Assembly: GCF_000760735.1 (NCBI RefSeq) | Contig: NZ_JMEX01000008.1 | Span: forward strand, 2,450,905 to 2,514,904 | DNA: 64,000 nt | Direction of reading: 5' to 3' | Source of the DNA: Rhodococcoides fascians A44A | Lineage (GTDB): Bacteria > Actinomycetota > Actinomycetes > Mycobacteriales > Mycobacteriaceae | In this document: in pieces, positions 17,339-25,127 of the stretch | Layout: each line of letters opens with the position of its first letter | How positions within the stretch are numbered: position 1 is the stretch's first letter | The notes under the pieces: generated by a model | What the model saw: only the letters and a program-made list of their open reading frames with translations | Told to the model about the DNA's origin: nothing | The model's database searches: none | Made by a program: the position numbers and the translations under genes

Positions 17339-19020
17339 GGTGCGCTTCTTCCAGGTGCAGGTTTTCGATAGGGGGCGCGTAACGGGTCCGTGGTTTCGAG
17401 GTGCGCGGTTCGGAGGTGATGCGCACCTGCCGAACTGAACTCGCGATCCTGGGTGCGGTGCGTCGATGGACCGAATTCACGAGACGAGTTGTCGCGTGCA
17501 GGTGGTGGTGGGTACGGGCCGCTGGGCGGGAACGGATCCTCGGGCGGCTCTTCGCCACGTGAGGACAATTCGCGGATCCACTTGATCAACGGAACTATCA
17601 ACACGAGCGCGCCGAACGCTTCCGCGGCGAGGTAGGCCCACCCGACAGCGGCGATTCCGAGCCTGGACGACAGGGTCAGTGAACCGACGATGATGATCGT
17701 GGTGGCAACGACCTGAACGACGACGGCGAGCCGCATCCGGCGCTGCACACGGGCCAAACCGTCGTACAGCGAGCCGATGACCGACAGCGGAATGGTCACT
17801 GCCGCCAACTGCACGATGATGGTGCCGTTCTCGCGGTACTGCTCGCCGACGATCCCCAGACCGAACGGCGCGATGACGGCGAGGAAGAAGGAACCGCCGA
17901 CGGCCACGACGCACACCATCGTCATGAAGCGTTTGGTGAGGCGGTTGAACTGCTCGGGGTTGGCCGCCACTTCGGCGACGAACGGGCCGACGAGCACGCT
18001 GATGAGAATGTACAGTGCGCTGACGATCGACCAGGTCAACGAGAAGTACGCGTTGTCCTCGGCGCCCAGGGTGGCGACCACGATCATCGGAACGAGCAAC
18101 GGAGCGAGCGAGCCCAGCGCCGTGATGCCGTAGGCGGATCCGAAGTAGGACCACAGCTCGCGCCTCGGAGGAAGATCCGGTTCCGACTTGTAGCGCGGCT
18201 CGTTCCTGAGGTTCTTCAACATTGCTCGGAAGACGACGACCGACGCGATGATCGCGGGGACTGCCCACGCCGCGATGATCGAGGTGCTGCGCGCGGTCGA
18301 GAACAGAGCAAGCAGGAGAACGAATTTCACGACAGCGTGAAAGACGTTCTTTCCGGCCGCCCACCGCGCGACTCCCAGCCCGGAGGACGTCTGGTCCTGC
18401 AGAGCGAACACCGCGAGAACAGCGACGAAGGGTGGGAACGAGACGATCTCGGCGGTGGAGGTGAACATCTTGTCCACCGGTGCCACGAGGAGAAATCCGC
18501 AGCCCAACACGAACGCGAACGCGGTGACCGTGATGTACCCCCGCACGACGAACGACTTGGCGAGCCGGCCGGAGACAGGTAGAAAGCGTTCGTACATCGA
18601 CCCGAGGCTCAGATTGGACAGCGTCGAGAGCATCACCGCGGACGTGATCACGGCCGATGCGCTGCCGACCTCCGCAACCGGATAGAGGCGTCCGGCCGCG
18701 GCCCAGAACAGCAGACCGAGACCGCCGGTCACGACGGTGGACAGCATCATGGCCAGCGAGTTCAGCGCAAGATTGCGGTCGGAGCTCTTGGTGTCGGTGC
18801 CCGACGCGTTCTGTTCGGACGTGTCCAGGTTCGTGGATTGCAGCAGCGGGGTGCCGTGGAGGTGAGGCTCGGGTGCCTGCACTTTCTGGATCGGCATGGT
18901 GTGAGCCATGAGGCCCATGTCCCAGCGAACCGGTTCGAGCGGATACCACTCGAGCCGTTGCAGATTGTCGTGCCGGGGTGGAGCAATTTTCGGAGCGCGG
19001 TGCTTCACAGTCGATTCCAC
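17335..19020 (-). CDS. Lipopolysaccharide/exopolysaccharide flippase-like protein (Wzx/MATE fold)
   Basis: A 561-residue polytopic protein of the polysaccharide transporter family. About 85 N-terminal cytoplasmic residues precede a first helix pair (LNSLAMMLSTVVTGGLGLLFWAAAGRLYP). Next come EVGSASAVITSAVMLSTLSNLSLGSMYERFLP, some twelve helices, and a Pro-rich cytoplasmic tail. Such proteins flip lipid-linked oligosaccharides across the cytoplasmic membrane. The GTG start overlaps the preceding hydrolase gene by 16 bases. Both extended tails are unusual for Wzx and may dock locus enzymes. The family call is good; the substrate is inferred from context. Confidence 0.85.
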   Translation of the reverse strand: MESTVKHRAPKIAPPRHDNLQRLEWYPLEPVRWDMGLMAHTMPIQKVQAPEPHLHGTPLLQSTNLDTSEQNASGTDTKSSDRNLALNSLAMMLSTVVTGGLGLLFWAAAGRLYPVAEVGSASAVITSAVMLSTLSNLSLGSMYERFLPVSGRLAKSFVVRGYITVTAFAFVLGCGFLLVAPVDKMFTSTAEIVSFPPFVAVLAVFALQDQTSSGLGVARWAAGKNVFHAVVKFVLLLALFSTARSTSIIAAWAVPAIIASVVVFRAMLKNLRNEPRYKSEPDLPPRRELWSYFGSAYGITALGSLAPLLVPMIVVATLGAEDNAYFSLTWSIVSALYILISVLVGPFVAEVAANPEQFNRLTKRFMTMVCVVAVGGSFFLAVIAPFGLGIVGEQYRENGTIIVQLAAVTIPLSVIGSLYDGLARVQRRMRLAVVVQVVATTIIIVGSLTLSSRLGIAAVGWAYLAAEAFGALVLIVPLIKWIRELSSRGEEPPEDPFPPSGPYPPPPARDNSSREFGPSTHRTQDREFSSAGAHHLRTAHLETTDPLRAPYRKPAPGRSAP

Positions 19021-20801
19021 CCGACCGGTACAGGCGGCGACGGCGCGACGATGTCGACGTCGAACGACTCGGCCGCGGCCTGGAGCAACTCGGCGCGCAC
19101 GGTCTCTCGCAGGTCTCGACCGTACAGCGAGTGATCACCACTGTCGAAGGACTTCACGACGGCCGGCCGCACCGACCCGCCGTGTCGACGCCTCGCCGCA
19201 CGCTTGCCGCGCAGTCGCTCCATCCCTTCGGGACCGCGGTTGTCGACGAACCACTCGGTGTCGGTGGGGGACAGAAGCACGGTGGTACGTACGTTTCCGG
19301 CCTCGAGCAGACGCAGGGAGATCTCCGGCACCTGAATCAGGCCGCGGTTGCCGAGCCAGAACCACAGGGGGTACGGCATGGCCGACTGGGCGCGGTTCTT
19401 CACCGTGACCCCGATGTCGTGGAGTGCGTCGAGAGCTTTGCCGACGATGCCGGTGTCCTCGGTGCGCATCGAGGATCGTTTGACGAATTCCAGGCGCTTC
19501 GTCGTCCAGTCGAGTGTGTTGAGCAGAACCGCCGACCCGACGCCCAACTCGCGGGCGGCGTAGCTGGAGTACCACGAGCCGGAGCACATTCCCGCCACCA
19601 TGACGTTCCGCGGCGCAGTTCCCGCTGCTCGAACGGCAGCGAGCGCGTCCTCGTTCCCCGCGTCGCTGTAGAGGCGAGTGATCTCGTCGTCGAGGACCTC
19701 ACCGCTTTCGCCGGTGCCCCGCCGATCGAAACGCAATGTCGATACGCCCTGAGCAGCAAGCACTCTCGACAGTTCGACCCAGCTGCGGACGGGACCGACG
19801 CGGTGCTCGTTCGCTGTCGGATAGAACACGACAGCCGGGCCTCCGGGTATGCACTCCGACGAGTACGTGCGAATACCGAACAGCGCATCGGGACCGACGG
19901 ATTCGATCTCCTCGCGGACCGCGCCGAGGTTCGAGACGGTGCGCAGCGGCACGGACACCTCGGAGGTGACGTCGCCGAACTTGTCCGCCACCCACTCTGC
20001 GATGTGCGCGATGTCCGACGTCGGAAGCTCGACCTCGAAATCGCTCGGTTCGAGAAACGCGTCGTGGCGGGACAGGGTGTGCTCGTCGGCGTTCTGGTTC
20101 GCGACGACGGTGCGAATCGGCTTGGAATCGCCCCGCTCGGAACGGGTCGCGACCAACACGGGAGCCATGAGCGACGGCACGGCGGTGGTGTCCAGTCGAC
20201 CGAGAGCTTTCGCGGCGTCCGGGTGCAGTACAGCACCGATGATCGAGACCCTGGGGTCGACGTCCGAGTCCTGGGTCACGCTGACCGAGTACAGGGCCTT
20301 CTGCTCGTGGACATAGGACCGGCCGCGCACCACCGGATCCCACAGAGTGACCGCGGCGAGAGGTCCGACCTCCGAAGCGACGGACGCGGCGAGCAGTGCA
20401 CCCGCCCGCAGTCCCACCAAGGCGACGTCGGTGACGCCACATCCGCGTACGTAGTCGACGGCCGTCGCGATGCTGTTCTGCCACAGTGCGACATTGTCCG
20501 CCGCATCCTGCGCTCCGTACGAGTCACCGGTACCTGCGTAGTCGAATCGAAGAACGAGAAGCCCGCGCGCGCACAGTTTCTGCGCGAGAAGCGTCAGGCC
20601 GCGGTAGGAATCGACCTGTTCCTTGCCGAGCGGCGGGCAGAGGACGACTGCGCCTCGCGCGAGACCACCGGCGGGAACGTGCACCGTTCCGAAGAGTCCG
20701 GCGTCCTCGGGCCCGAACCACGTCGAAAACTTCCCCTCGGCGGTCGGATCGGCCGCGCTGGGCACGTCGGCATTGTGCAGTGCAGTACTTCGACTGTTCA
20801 C
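19005..20801 (-). CDS. Double alpha/beta hydrolase with degenerate nucleophile elbows
   Basis: A 598-residue protein that looks like two alpha/beta-hydrolase domains in one chain, resembling the paired hydrolases of exosortase-type glycan loci. In domain 1 (about 45-260) the nucleophile elbow GxSxG reads G130-L-R132-A-G134, so Arg replaces Ser and it is probably inactive. In domain 2 (about 315-580) the elbow is G404-M-C406-S-G408. Cys replaces Ser, with candidate partners Asp514 (SPTDTEW) and His557 (SGDHSLYG), so a Cys-His-Asp thioesterase or acyltransferase is possible. The GTG start has GGAAGG eight bases upstream. Next to a carrier protein, release or transfer of a thioester-bound group is a sensible inferred role. 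Confidence 0.8.
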   Translation of the reverse strand: MNSRSTALHNADVPSAADPTAEGKFSTWFGPEDAGLFGTVHVPAGGLARGAVVLCPPLGKEQVDSYRGLTLLAQKLCARGLLVLRFDYAGTGDSYGAQDAADNVALWQNSIATAVDYVRGCGVTDVALVGLRAGALLAASVASEVGPLAAVTLWDPVVRGRSYVHEQKALYSVSVTQDSDVDPRVSIIGAVLHPDAAKALGRLDTTAVPSLMAPVLVATRSERGDSKPIRTVVANQNADEHTLSRHDAFLEPSDFEVELPTSDIAHIAEWVADKFGDVTSEVSVPLRTVSNLGAVREEIESVGPDALFGIRTYSSECIPGGPAVVFYPTANEHRVGPVRSWVELSRVLAAQGVSTLRFDRRGTGESGEVLDDEITRLYSDAGNEDALAAVRAAGTAPRNVMVAGMCSGSWYSSYAARELGVGSAVLLNTLDWTTKRLEFVKRSSMRTEDTGIVGKALDALHDIGVTVKNRAQSAMPYPLWFWLGNRGLIQVPEISLRLLEAGNVRTTVLLSPTDTEWFVDNRGPEGMERLRGKRAARRRHGGSVRPAVVKSFDSGDHSLYGRDLRETVRAELLQAAAESFDVDIVAPSPPVPVGWNRL

Positions 20802-20875
20802 TTCGGCGTCCTTCCAATCAGGTCGAGAGACGGGTCGAGGGGGGGAGACGTGCTGAGAGATGCCTGCCGTGAGGG

Positions 20876-21805
20876 TCAGGACAGGGCGGCGGGCCACTTG
20901 CTGCGGTCGAGACCATGGGTGCGCAACATCGCCAACGCGATACGCTCCATGCCGAATCCGACACACGCACTGTGCGCGGGCTCGCCGTCGACGGTGTGAA
21001 TCCCGAAGGTGTGCCCGAAGTGGTCACGGTGGCAGTTGCACGAGACGACCGCGGTGCCGTCGTCGAGGTCTCCGTAGAGCTTCACGACGAGTTCGGTCTT
21101 GAGGTTCTCGTTTCTCTGGTTCGCGGCCAGCATTCGGCCGGCGCGTCCGAAGAACGGATCGTTGGCGATGACTGCTTCTGCCTCCAACCCGAGATCCGCG
21201 AGGACCTCCAGTCCCCGGGCGACCCAACGCTCGCGGTGCGCGATGGCGTCGTCGGGCGTACCGACACGAACGTATTCGTGCATCCGGAAGGCCTGCATCC
21301 GTGCGGGATCGACAGCAGGTTCGTGGCGGAAGCAGTAGCCGTAGATGTCGAGCAGACGACCGTCCTCCGGCAACGTTCCGGTCATCATCGAGTACGAGGG
21401 ATGGCATGCGGCCGACACCAGCATGGTGCCGGCGGACTCCAGGTGGTGATCCCAGTCCTTGCCTTCCGAACGGTCGGCGAGGAGTGCGGCGTGCGCCTTG
21501 TTGTCGCCGTCGAACGTGTTGATCGCGCCGGTGAGATTGGGGAACGATGCGATGTAGTCGGTGCGCTCGAAGGCCTCCCGTGGGAAGACCGGAGGGAAAC
21601 GGAATCTCGGTGCGGCGTAACCGTGCTCGGATGCACCCGCAGCCTTCACTCGCTCGTCGATGGTCTCGATGATGTCCTCGAACTCGCCGGATCGGCCGTA
21701 CAGGCCTTCGACGGAGCTGGGGACCAGCAGGCCTGCCTCGACGAGTTCGTTGCGGAATTGTGCGCGCGCGGTGTCAAGTTCGGTTGCTTCGTGGGTGACA
21801 GTCAT
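20876..21805 (-). CDS. Amino acid:[carrier protein] ligase (class II aminoacyl-tRNA synthetase-like)
   Basis: A 309-residue protein matching the seryl-tRNA-synthetase-like amino acid:carrier-protein ligases (Bradyrhizobium Bll0957 type). These activate glycine or alanine with ATP and load it on the phosphopantetheine of a carrier protein rather than on tRNA. Class II motif 2 is seen as CFRHEP-x9-QAFRMHEY and motif 3 as GFGMERIAL (283-291). Zinc ligands are likely Cys134 (ACHPSY), Glu177 (MHEY) and Cys281, the Cys/Glu/Cys set of that family. There is no tRNA-binding arm, and the length is typical. It abuts the acyl-CoA dehydrogenase gene with no gap, and the carrier protein gene is two genes upstream. 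High confidence in family; amino acid not determined. Confidence 0.93.
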   Translation of the reverse strand: MTVTHEATELDTARAQFRNELVEAGLLVPSSVEGLYGRSGEFEDIIETIDERVKAAGASEHGYAAPRFRFPPVFPREAFERTDYIASFPNLTGAINTFDGDNKAHAALLADRSEGKDWDHHLESAGTMLVSAACHPSYSMMTGTLPEDGRLLDIYGYCFRHEPAVDPARMQAFRMHEYVRVGTPDDAIAHRERWVARGLEVLADLGLEAEAVIANDPFFGRAGRMLAANQRNENLKTELVVKLYGDLDDGTAVVSCNCHRDHFGHTFGIHTVDGEPAHSACVGFGMERIALAMLRTHGLDRSKWPAALS

Positions 21806-22957
21806 CTATTTCCCCTTGTACACGAGTGCGAGCTGCGAATTGTGGCCGAGGATGCGCTCGTTGCTGACCATGATGGCCGAGCCGTGCGCATCGCGAACGT
21901 GGCGACCGATGCTGAGCTCGCCGTCCTGCCGGTAACCGGAGATGCCGCAGATCTGCATCGCTTTCCCGACGATGTCGATGACGAGAGTCGACGCAGTGAC
22001 CTTGACGTTGTTGATCCTGACGGCGAACCCGATCGCTCCCAGTTCTGCGGGTGAATCGGAGATCGCTTCGAACTTCCCCGCGGCTCCGAACACCGTGTCC
22101 ACCAACTGCTCGTGCACCACGTAGAGCTCGGCGAGGCGCAGTGCCGCGGGCGGTGTCACACCGGGCGTACGGCTGGCCGCTTTGCGAACCGACTTGCGTG
22201 CCTTGGTAACTGCCGCATCCGCAATGCCGAGCCATGCCGCACCCCACAGAACGTGGGCCGCGGGAAGCATCGTCTGCGCCGAGATGTCTCCGTAGTTGTC
22301 ACCCAGAATGTTCGACGACGTCGTCGACGCCTCCAGCTGGAATCCTGGGCTGCACGTTCCACGGAATCCCAACGTGTTCCACTCGCCCGTCCTGGTGAGG
22401 ACCACGTCCGGCTTCTCGCAGACGACCAGCACCTGATCGCTCGGAGGGCTGTCCAGAGAACGGCGTGCGGTGGCGAGAACGAACTGCGCGTACTCGCCGT
22501 AGGAGATGACCGGGGCTGTCTTGGAGAGTGTGATGTGCTCCCCGTTGTACTCCACCGCGCAGCCACTGGTTCGGACGTCACCACCGATGTTGATCTCGGT
22601 GGTGGCCGATGCGACCAAGGGTTGCTCGGCAGCGAGACGCTGCAACAGCGCGATCATGGCGTCGGACTTGCCGTGGCGAACGATGGACAGCACCTGCGAC
22701 TGGTGCATCACGAAGATCATCGCCGAGGACGCGCACTCCGCTCCCAGGGAACGGGCGATGTGCGCGAGGTCGGTCAGGGACTTCCCACCGCCGCCGAACT
22801 CCGTGGGAATGCCCGCAGCGAGCAGCCCAGCTCCGCGCATGGCCTCGACGGATTCCGTCGGGAAGCGTGCGTCGCGGTCGACCGAGTCCGCGTGCTCACG
22901 CAACACGGCAAGGACGTCGGACAGCGTCGGGGCGTCGGTTTGGTAGACGGTGGACAT
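21806..22957 (-). CDS. Acyl-CoA dehydrogenase-family flavoprotein
   Basis: A 383-residue protein with the acyl-CoA dehydrogenase fold: an N-terminal helical domain (FPTESVEAMRGAGLLAAGIPTEFGGGG), a middle beta domain, and a C-terminal four-helix domain (INNVKVTASTLVIDIVGKAMQICGISGY, ending GRHVRDAHGSAIMVSNERILGHN). The usual catalytic Glu is not evident at the place I would expect, so the substrate may not be a fatty acyl-CoA. Such proteins accompany carrier-protein ligases and can oxidise or hydroxylate a carrier-bound amino acyl group; this is inference. It is six bases from the carrier protein gene and directly joined to the ligase gene. Confidence 0.85.
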   Translation of the reverse strand: MSTVYQTDAPTLSDVLAVLREHADSVDRDARFPTESVEAMRGAGLLAAGIPTEFGGGGKSLTDLAHIARSLGAECASSAMIFVMHQSQVLSIVRHGKSDAMIALLQRLAAEQPLVASATTEINIGGDVRTSGCAVEYNGEHITLSKTAPVISYGEYAQFVLATARRSLDSPPSDQVLVVCEKPDVVLTRTGEWNTLGFRGTCSPGFQLEASTTSSNILGDNYGDISAQTMLPAAHVLWGAAWLGIADAAVTKARKSVRKAASRTPGVTPPAALRLAELYVVHEQLVDTVFGAAGKFEAISDSPAELGAIGFAVRINNVKVTASTLVIDIVGKAMQICGISGYRQDGELSIGRHVRDAHGSAIMVSNERILGHNSQLALVYKGK

Positions 22958-22963
22958 CGGCGA

Positions 22964-23221
22964 TCAGTCCGTCAGCTGCGCGAGCGCGGTAGCGATGGCA
23001 TCGATGCTGCCGAACGTGGACTTCTGCAGCATGGTGTCCGGGAACTCCACGTCGAACTCGTCCTCGAGCGCGATCATCACGTTGACGCTCGCATGGGAGG
23101 TCAGGCCGTTGTCGTACAAATCTGCGTCGGTGTCGATATCCGCCGCGGACACGGGCATCTTTCCGAACTTGTCCAGAACGTCCCGAACACGAGCAACGTC
23201 ACCAGAATTGAGCGTTTCCAC
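22964..23221 (-). CDS. Acyl/aminoacyl carrier protein
   Basis: An 85-residue carrier protein. The attachment motif is DLYDNGLTSHASV; Ser42 in GLTSH corresponds to the phosphopantetheine-bearing Ser of the usual GxDSL. LTSH in place of DSL is, to my knowledge, typical of carriers served by aminoacyl-synthetase-like ligases. The acidic helix II (IALEDEFDVEF) is as expected. The GTG start has GGAGG seven bases upstream; a much longer open frame upstream is antisense to the Hsp70-like gene and was dropped. It is the first gene of the minus-strand locus and is likely loaded by the ligase at 20876-21805. Confidence 0.92.
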   Translation of the reverse strand: METLNSGDVARVRDVLDKFGKMPVSAADIDTDADLYDNGLTSHASVNVMIALEDEFDVEFPDTMLQKSTFGSIDAIATALAQLTD

Positions 23222-23335
23222 CCGAGTACCTCCACCGAATCTCGTTTGATGTCCGAGACCGGACGGCCTCGACTCACGACCGTGGGTAGGAAGTTGCACT
23301 GCTGTTCCAACCCAGAAGTCTCCCCAGACCCACCC

Positions 23336-23356
23336 AAACAATATCTTAGATTGTTT
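23336..23356. promoter_or_regulatory. Palindromic operator candidate before the carrier-protein operon
   Basis: The sequence aaacaat-N7-attgttt is a perfect inverted repeat with 7-base arms in an unusually AT-rich spot of this GC-rich genome. It lies about 115 bases upstream of the carrier-protein start and 190 bases before the divergent Hsp70-like gene, so it could control either or both. Its aaacaa core recalls the motifs at 5132 and 10757. Confidence 0.4.
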
Positions 23357-23545
23357 TGAAGCGTTACCGAGTCGGGGTAGTTTGCTCCAAGAACCTTTTG
23401 TCGGCTCCGTGCCACCAGCCGGGAACCCGCCCGTGCTGTGGTGTATGTCGCATCTGCCGGAGTTCGATCGACGGCTGCGACCGCGTGCGCAAAGTACAGT
23501 GGTCATGGGGTCGGGACCACAGAAATTCGAAGGAAACACGTACCG

Positions 23546-25018
23546 ATGGGTGGAGTCTGCGGCGTGGCCGTGGAGTCCGATGCCGTCCGCATCTCTTATT
23601 TCCGAGACGGACAACGCATCGAGGACTCGATAGATGCCGAGGGAGCCAAGTGGCTCCTGAACGGCAAACTGGCCGACTGCGGACCATTCGACGACGTCGT
23701 TCTCACCGGTCGTGACTCGGATGCAGTCGAAACGCTGTTGGCCTCCATCGACGCGGGGAACACCTCGACGATCCGGATGGTCGACGAGTCCGCAGCCCTG
23801 CTCGCCTACGCACGGTCCGTCGATCAGCTCGCGAACGCGCGTGCGCTCCTGGTTCTCGATCTGGGTCGGTACGGCACCTCGGCGTTCACGCTCGACGTCG
23901 CCGCAGGTCGAGTCACTCGGACTTCGCGACGTGCCGCGTTCTCCGGCGAGGTACTCGACGACGTCGTCGAACGTCTCGTCATGGCCAAGGGCATCCTGCC
24001 GCCTGCCCACGGAGCGGACGCCGAACAGGAATACCGCGCGTTCTTCCGTGAGCTCAAGGAACTGATCACCGCGTCGGCCGGTGTGCGCGCGCCCGGGAAC
24101 GGCCCCATGCTCCTCACCCGCGAGGAGTTCGAGGAAGCAATCACGTCCTCGCTTCTCCAGACTCTCGCGTGGGCGTCGCCCGAAGATCCCGACGCGATCC
24201 TGCTCGTCGGCGGCCAGGCACAGATTCCTCTGGTCGGAGCCCTCGTCGAGCAAGAGTGGGATTGCCCGCTCGTCGTCCCGGCGTCGCCCGCATCGGTGTT
24301 CGTCGAGGGAGCTGCGCTCGAAGCTCTCCCGATCGCGCCGGAAGTGGGTCTCGACGACGTCCTCGAAGAGCAGTACCCCGGGCTGTTCGAGGAATCCGAC
24401 AGTGACCGGAACGACGACGACCGGAACGACGCCGACCGGAACGACGACGACCGGAACGACGCCGACCGGAACGACGACGGCACGGATGTACTGGAAGTCC
24501 GGACACTCGACGACACGGAAGCAGCCACGACGCCTCTTCGTATCGTCGCGCCCGGCCCGGCAGCGCCTGTCCGCGAGCGAGAAGACGCCTCTCGCCCTGG
24601 ACACGGCACGACGGCCGACACCGACGAATCCTCGACGCAGGCCGCCGCCCCGAAACCCCGTCGGCGTCTGCGGTGGTCCGTTCGAGACGCGGCCGGGATG
24701 GCGGCCGTCGCGGCGGTCGTGGTGCTGGTGTGGGCAGTCGTCTTCGTTCGTGGAGACACGCCCCCGCCGCCGGGAATCGGAATCGATCCCGTCGACAGCC
24801 CGACGAGCCAGGTCTCCGTCGCCGAAGGAATTCCGACCGTGGTTGCTCCCGATCCTGAGTTGCCCGAACCCGGGGTGCCCGATCCCGAACTGCCCGGCGC
24901 TCTCCCGGGCGACACGGGGATCGTCGACCAGAACGAAACCGTCGACCCGGAGTCGGGGCGGGAGCAGTATGCCGAAGTCGGTTTCGGCTCCGGTACCGGA
25001 CTCGACGTCGGAAACTGA
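23546..25018 (+). CDS. Divergent membrane-anchored Hsp70/actin-fold protein
   Basis: A 490-residue protein related to the Hsp70-like genes at 2447 and 25128, but shorter at the N-terminus and more degenerate. The phosphate-1 region is GVAVESDAVRI, phosphate-2 is DLGRYGTSAFTLD, and the adenosine loop is LLVGGQAQIPLVGAL. A tandem DRNDD/DRNDA repeat (about 287-311) and a basic stretch precede the membrane segment (AAVAAVVVLVWAVVFV). The outer tail is rich in Pro, Asp and Glu (PELPEPGVPDPELPG). The start is the ATG before GGVCGVAVESD, with AAGGA upstream. Loss of key nucleotide-loop residues suggests a binding or scaffold role, not a chaperone ATPase. Confidence 0.72.
   Translation: MGGVCGVAVESDAVRISYFRDGQRIEDSIDAEGAKWLLNGKLADCGPFDDVVLTGRDSDAVETLLASIDAGNTSTIRMVDESAALLAYARSVDQLANARALLVLDLGRYGTSAFTLDVAAGRVTRTSRRAAFSGEVLDDVVERLVMAKGILPPAHGADAEQEYRAFFRELKELITASAGVRAPGNGPMLLTREEFEEAITSSLLQTLAWASPEDPDAILLVGGQAQIPLVGALVEQEWDCPLVVPASPASVFVEGAALEALPIAPEVGLDDVLEEQYPGLFEESDSDRNDDDRNDADRNDDDRNDADRNDDGTDVLEVRTLDDTEAATTPLRIVAPGPAAPVREREDASRPGHGTTADTDESSTQAAAPKPRRRLRWSVRDAAGMAAVAAVVVLVWAVVFVRGDTPPPPGIGIDPVDSPTSQVSVAEGIPTVVAPDPELPEPGVPDPELPGALPGDTGIVDQNETVDPESGREQYAEVGFGSGTGLDVGN
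24404..24478 (+). repeat. 15-bp tandem repeat inside the Hsp70-like gene
   Basis: Five in-frame copies of gaccggaacgacgac or gaccggaacgacgcc alternate and encode the acidic/basic DRNDD-DRNDA linker of the divergent Hsp70-like protein. The near-perfect copies point to recent slippage expansion. Confidence 0.88.
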
Positions 25019-25127
25019 CCGCTCGGCTCCTCGGGCCAGAGCCGCATCGGCTCCGTGCACCCGGTAGCGTGGCGCTTCGAGGACGATCCCTTCTCGTCCG
25101 ACCGTGCATTTCGAAACGAGGCAGTCG

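Noticed and set aside
24404..24478. Short regular repeats as a possible CRISPR array
   Set aside because: The units are contiguous 15-mers without spacers and lie in frame inside a coding region.
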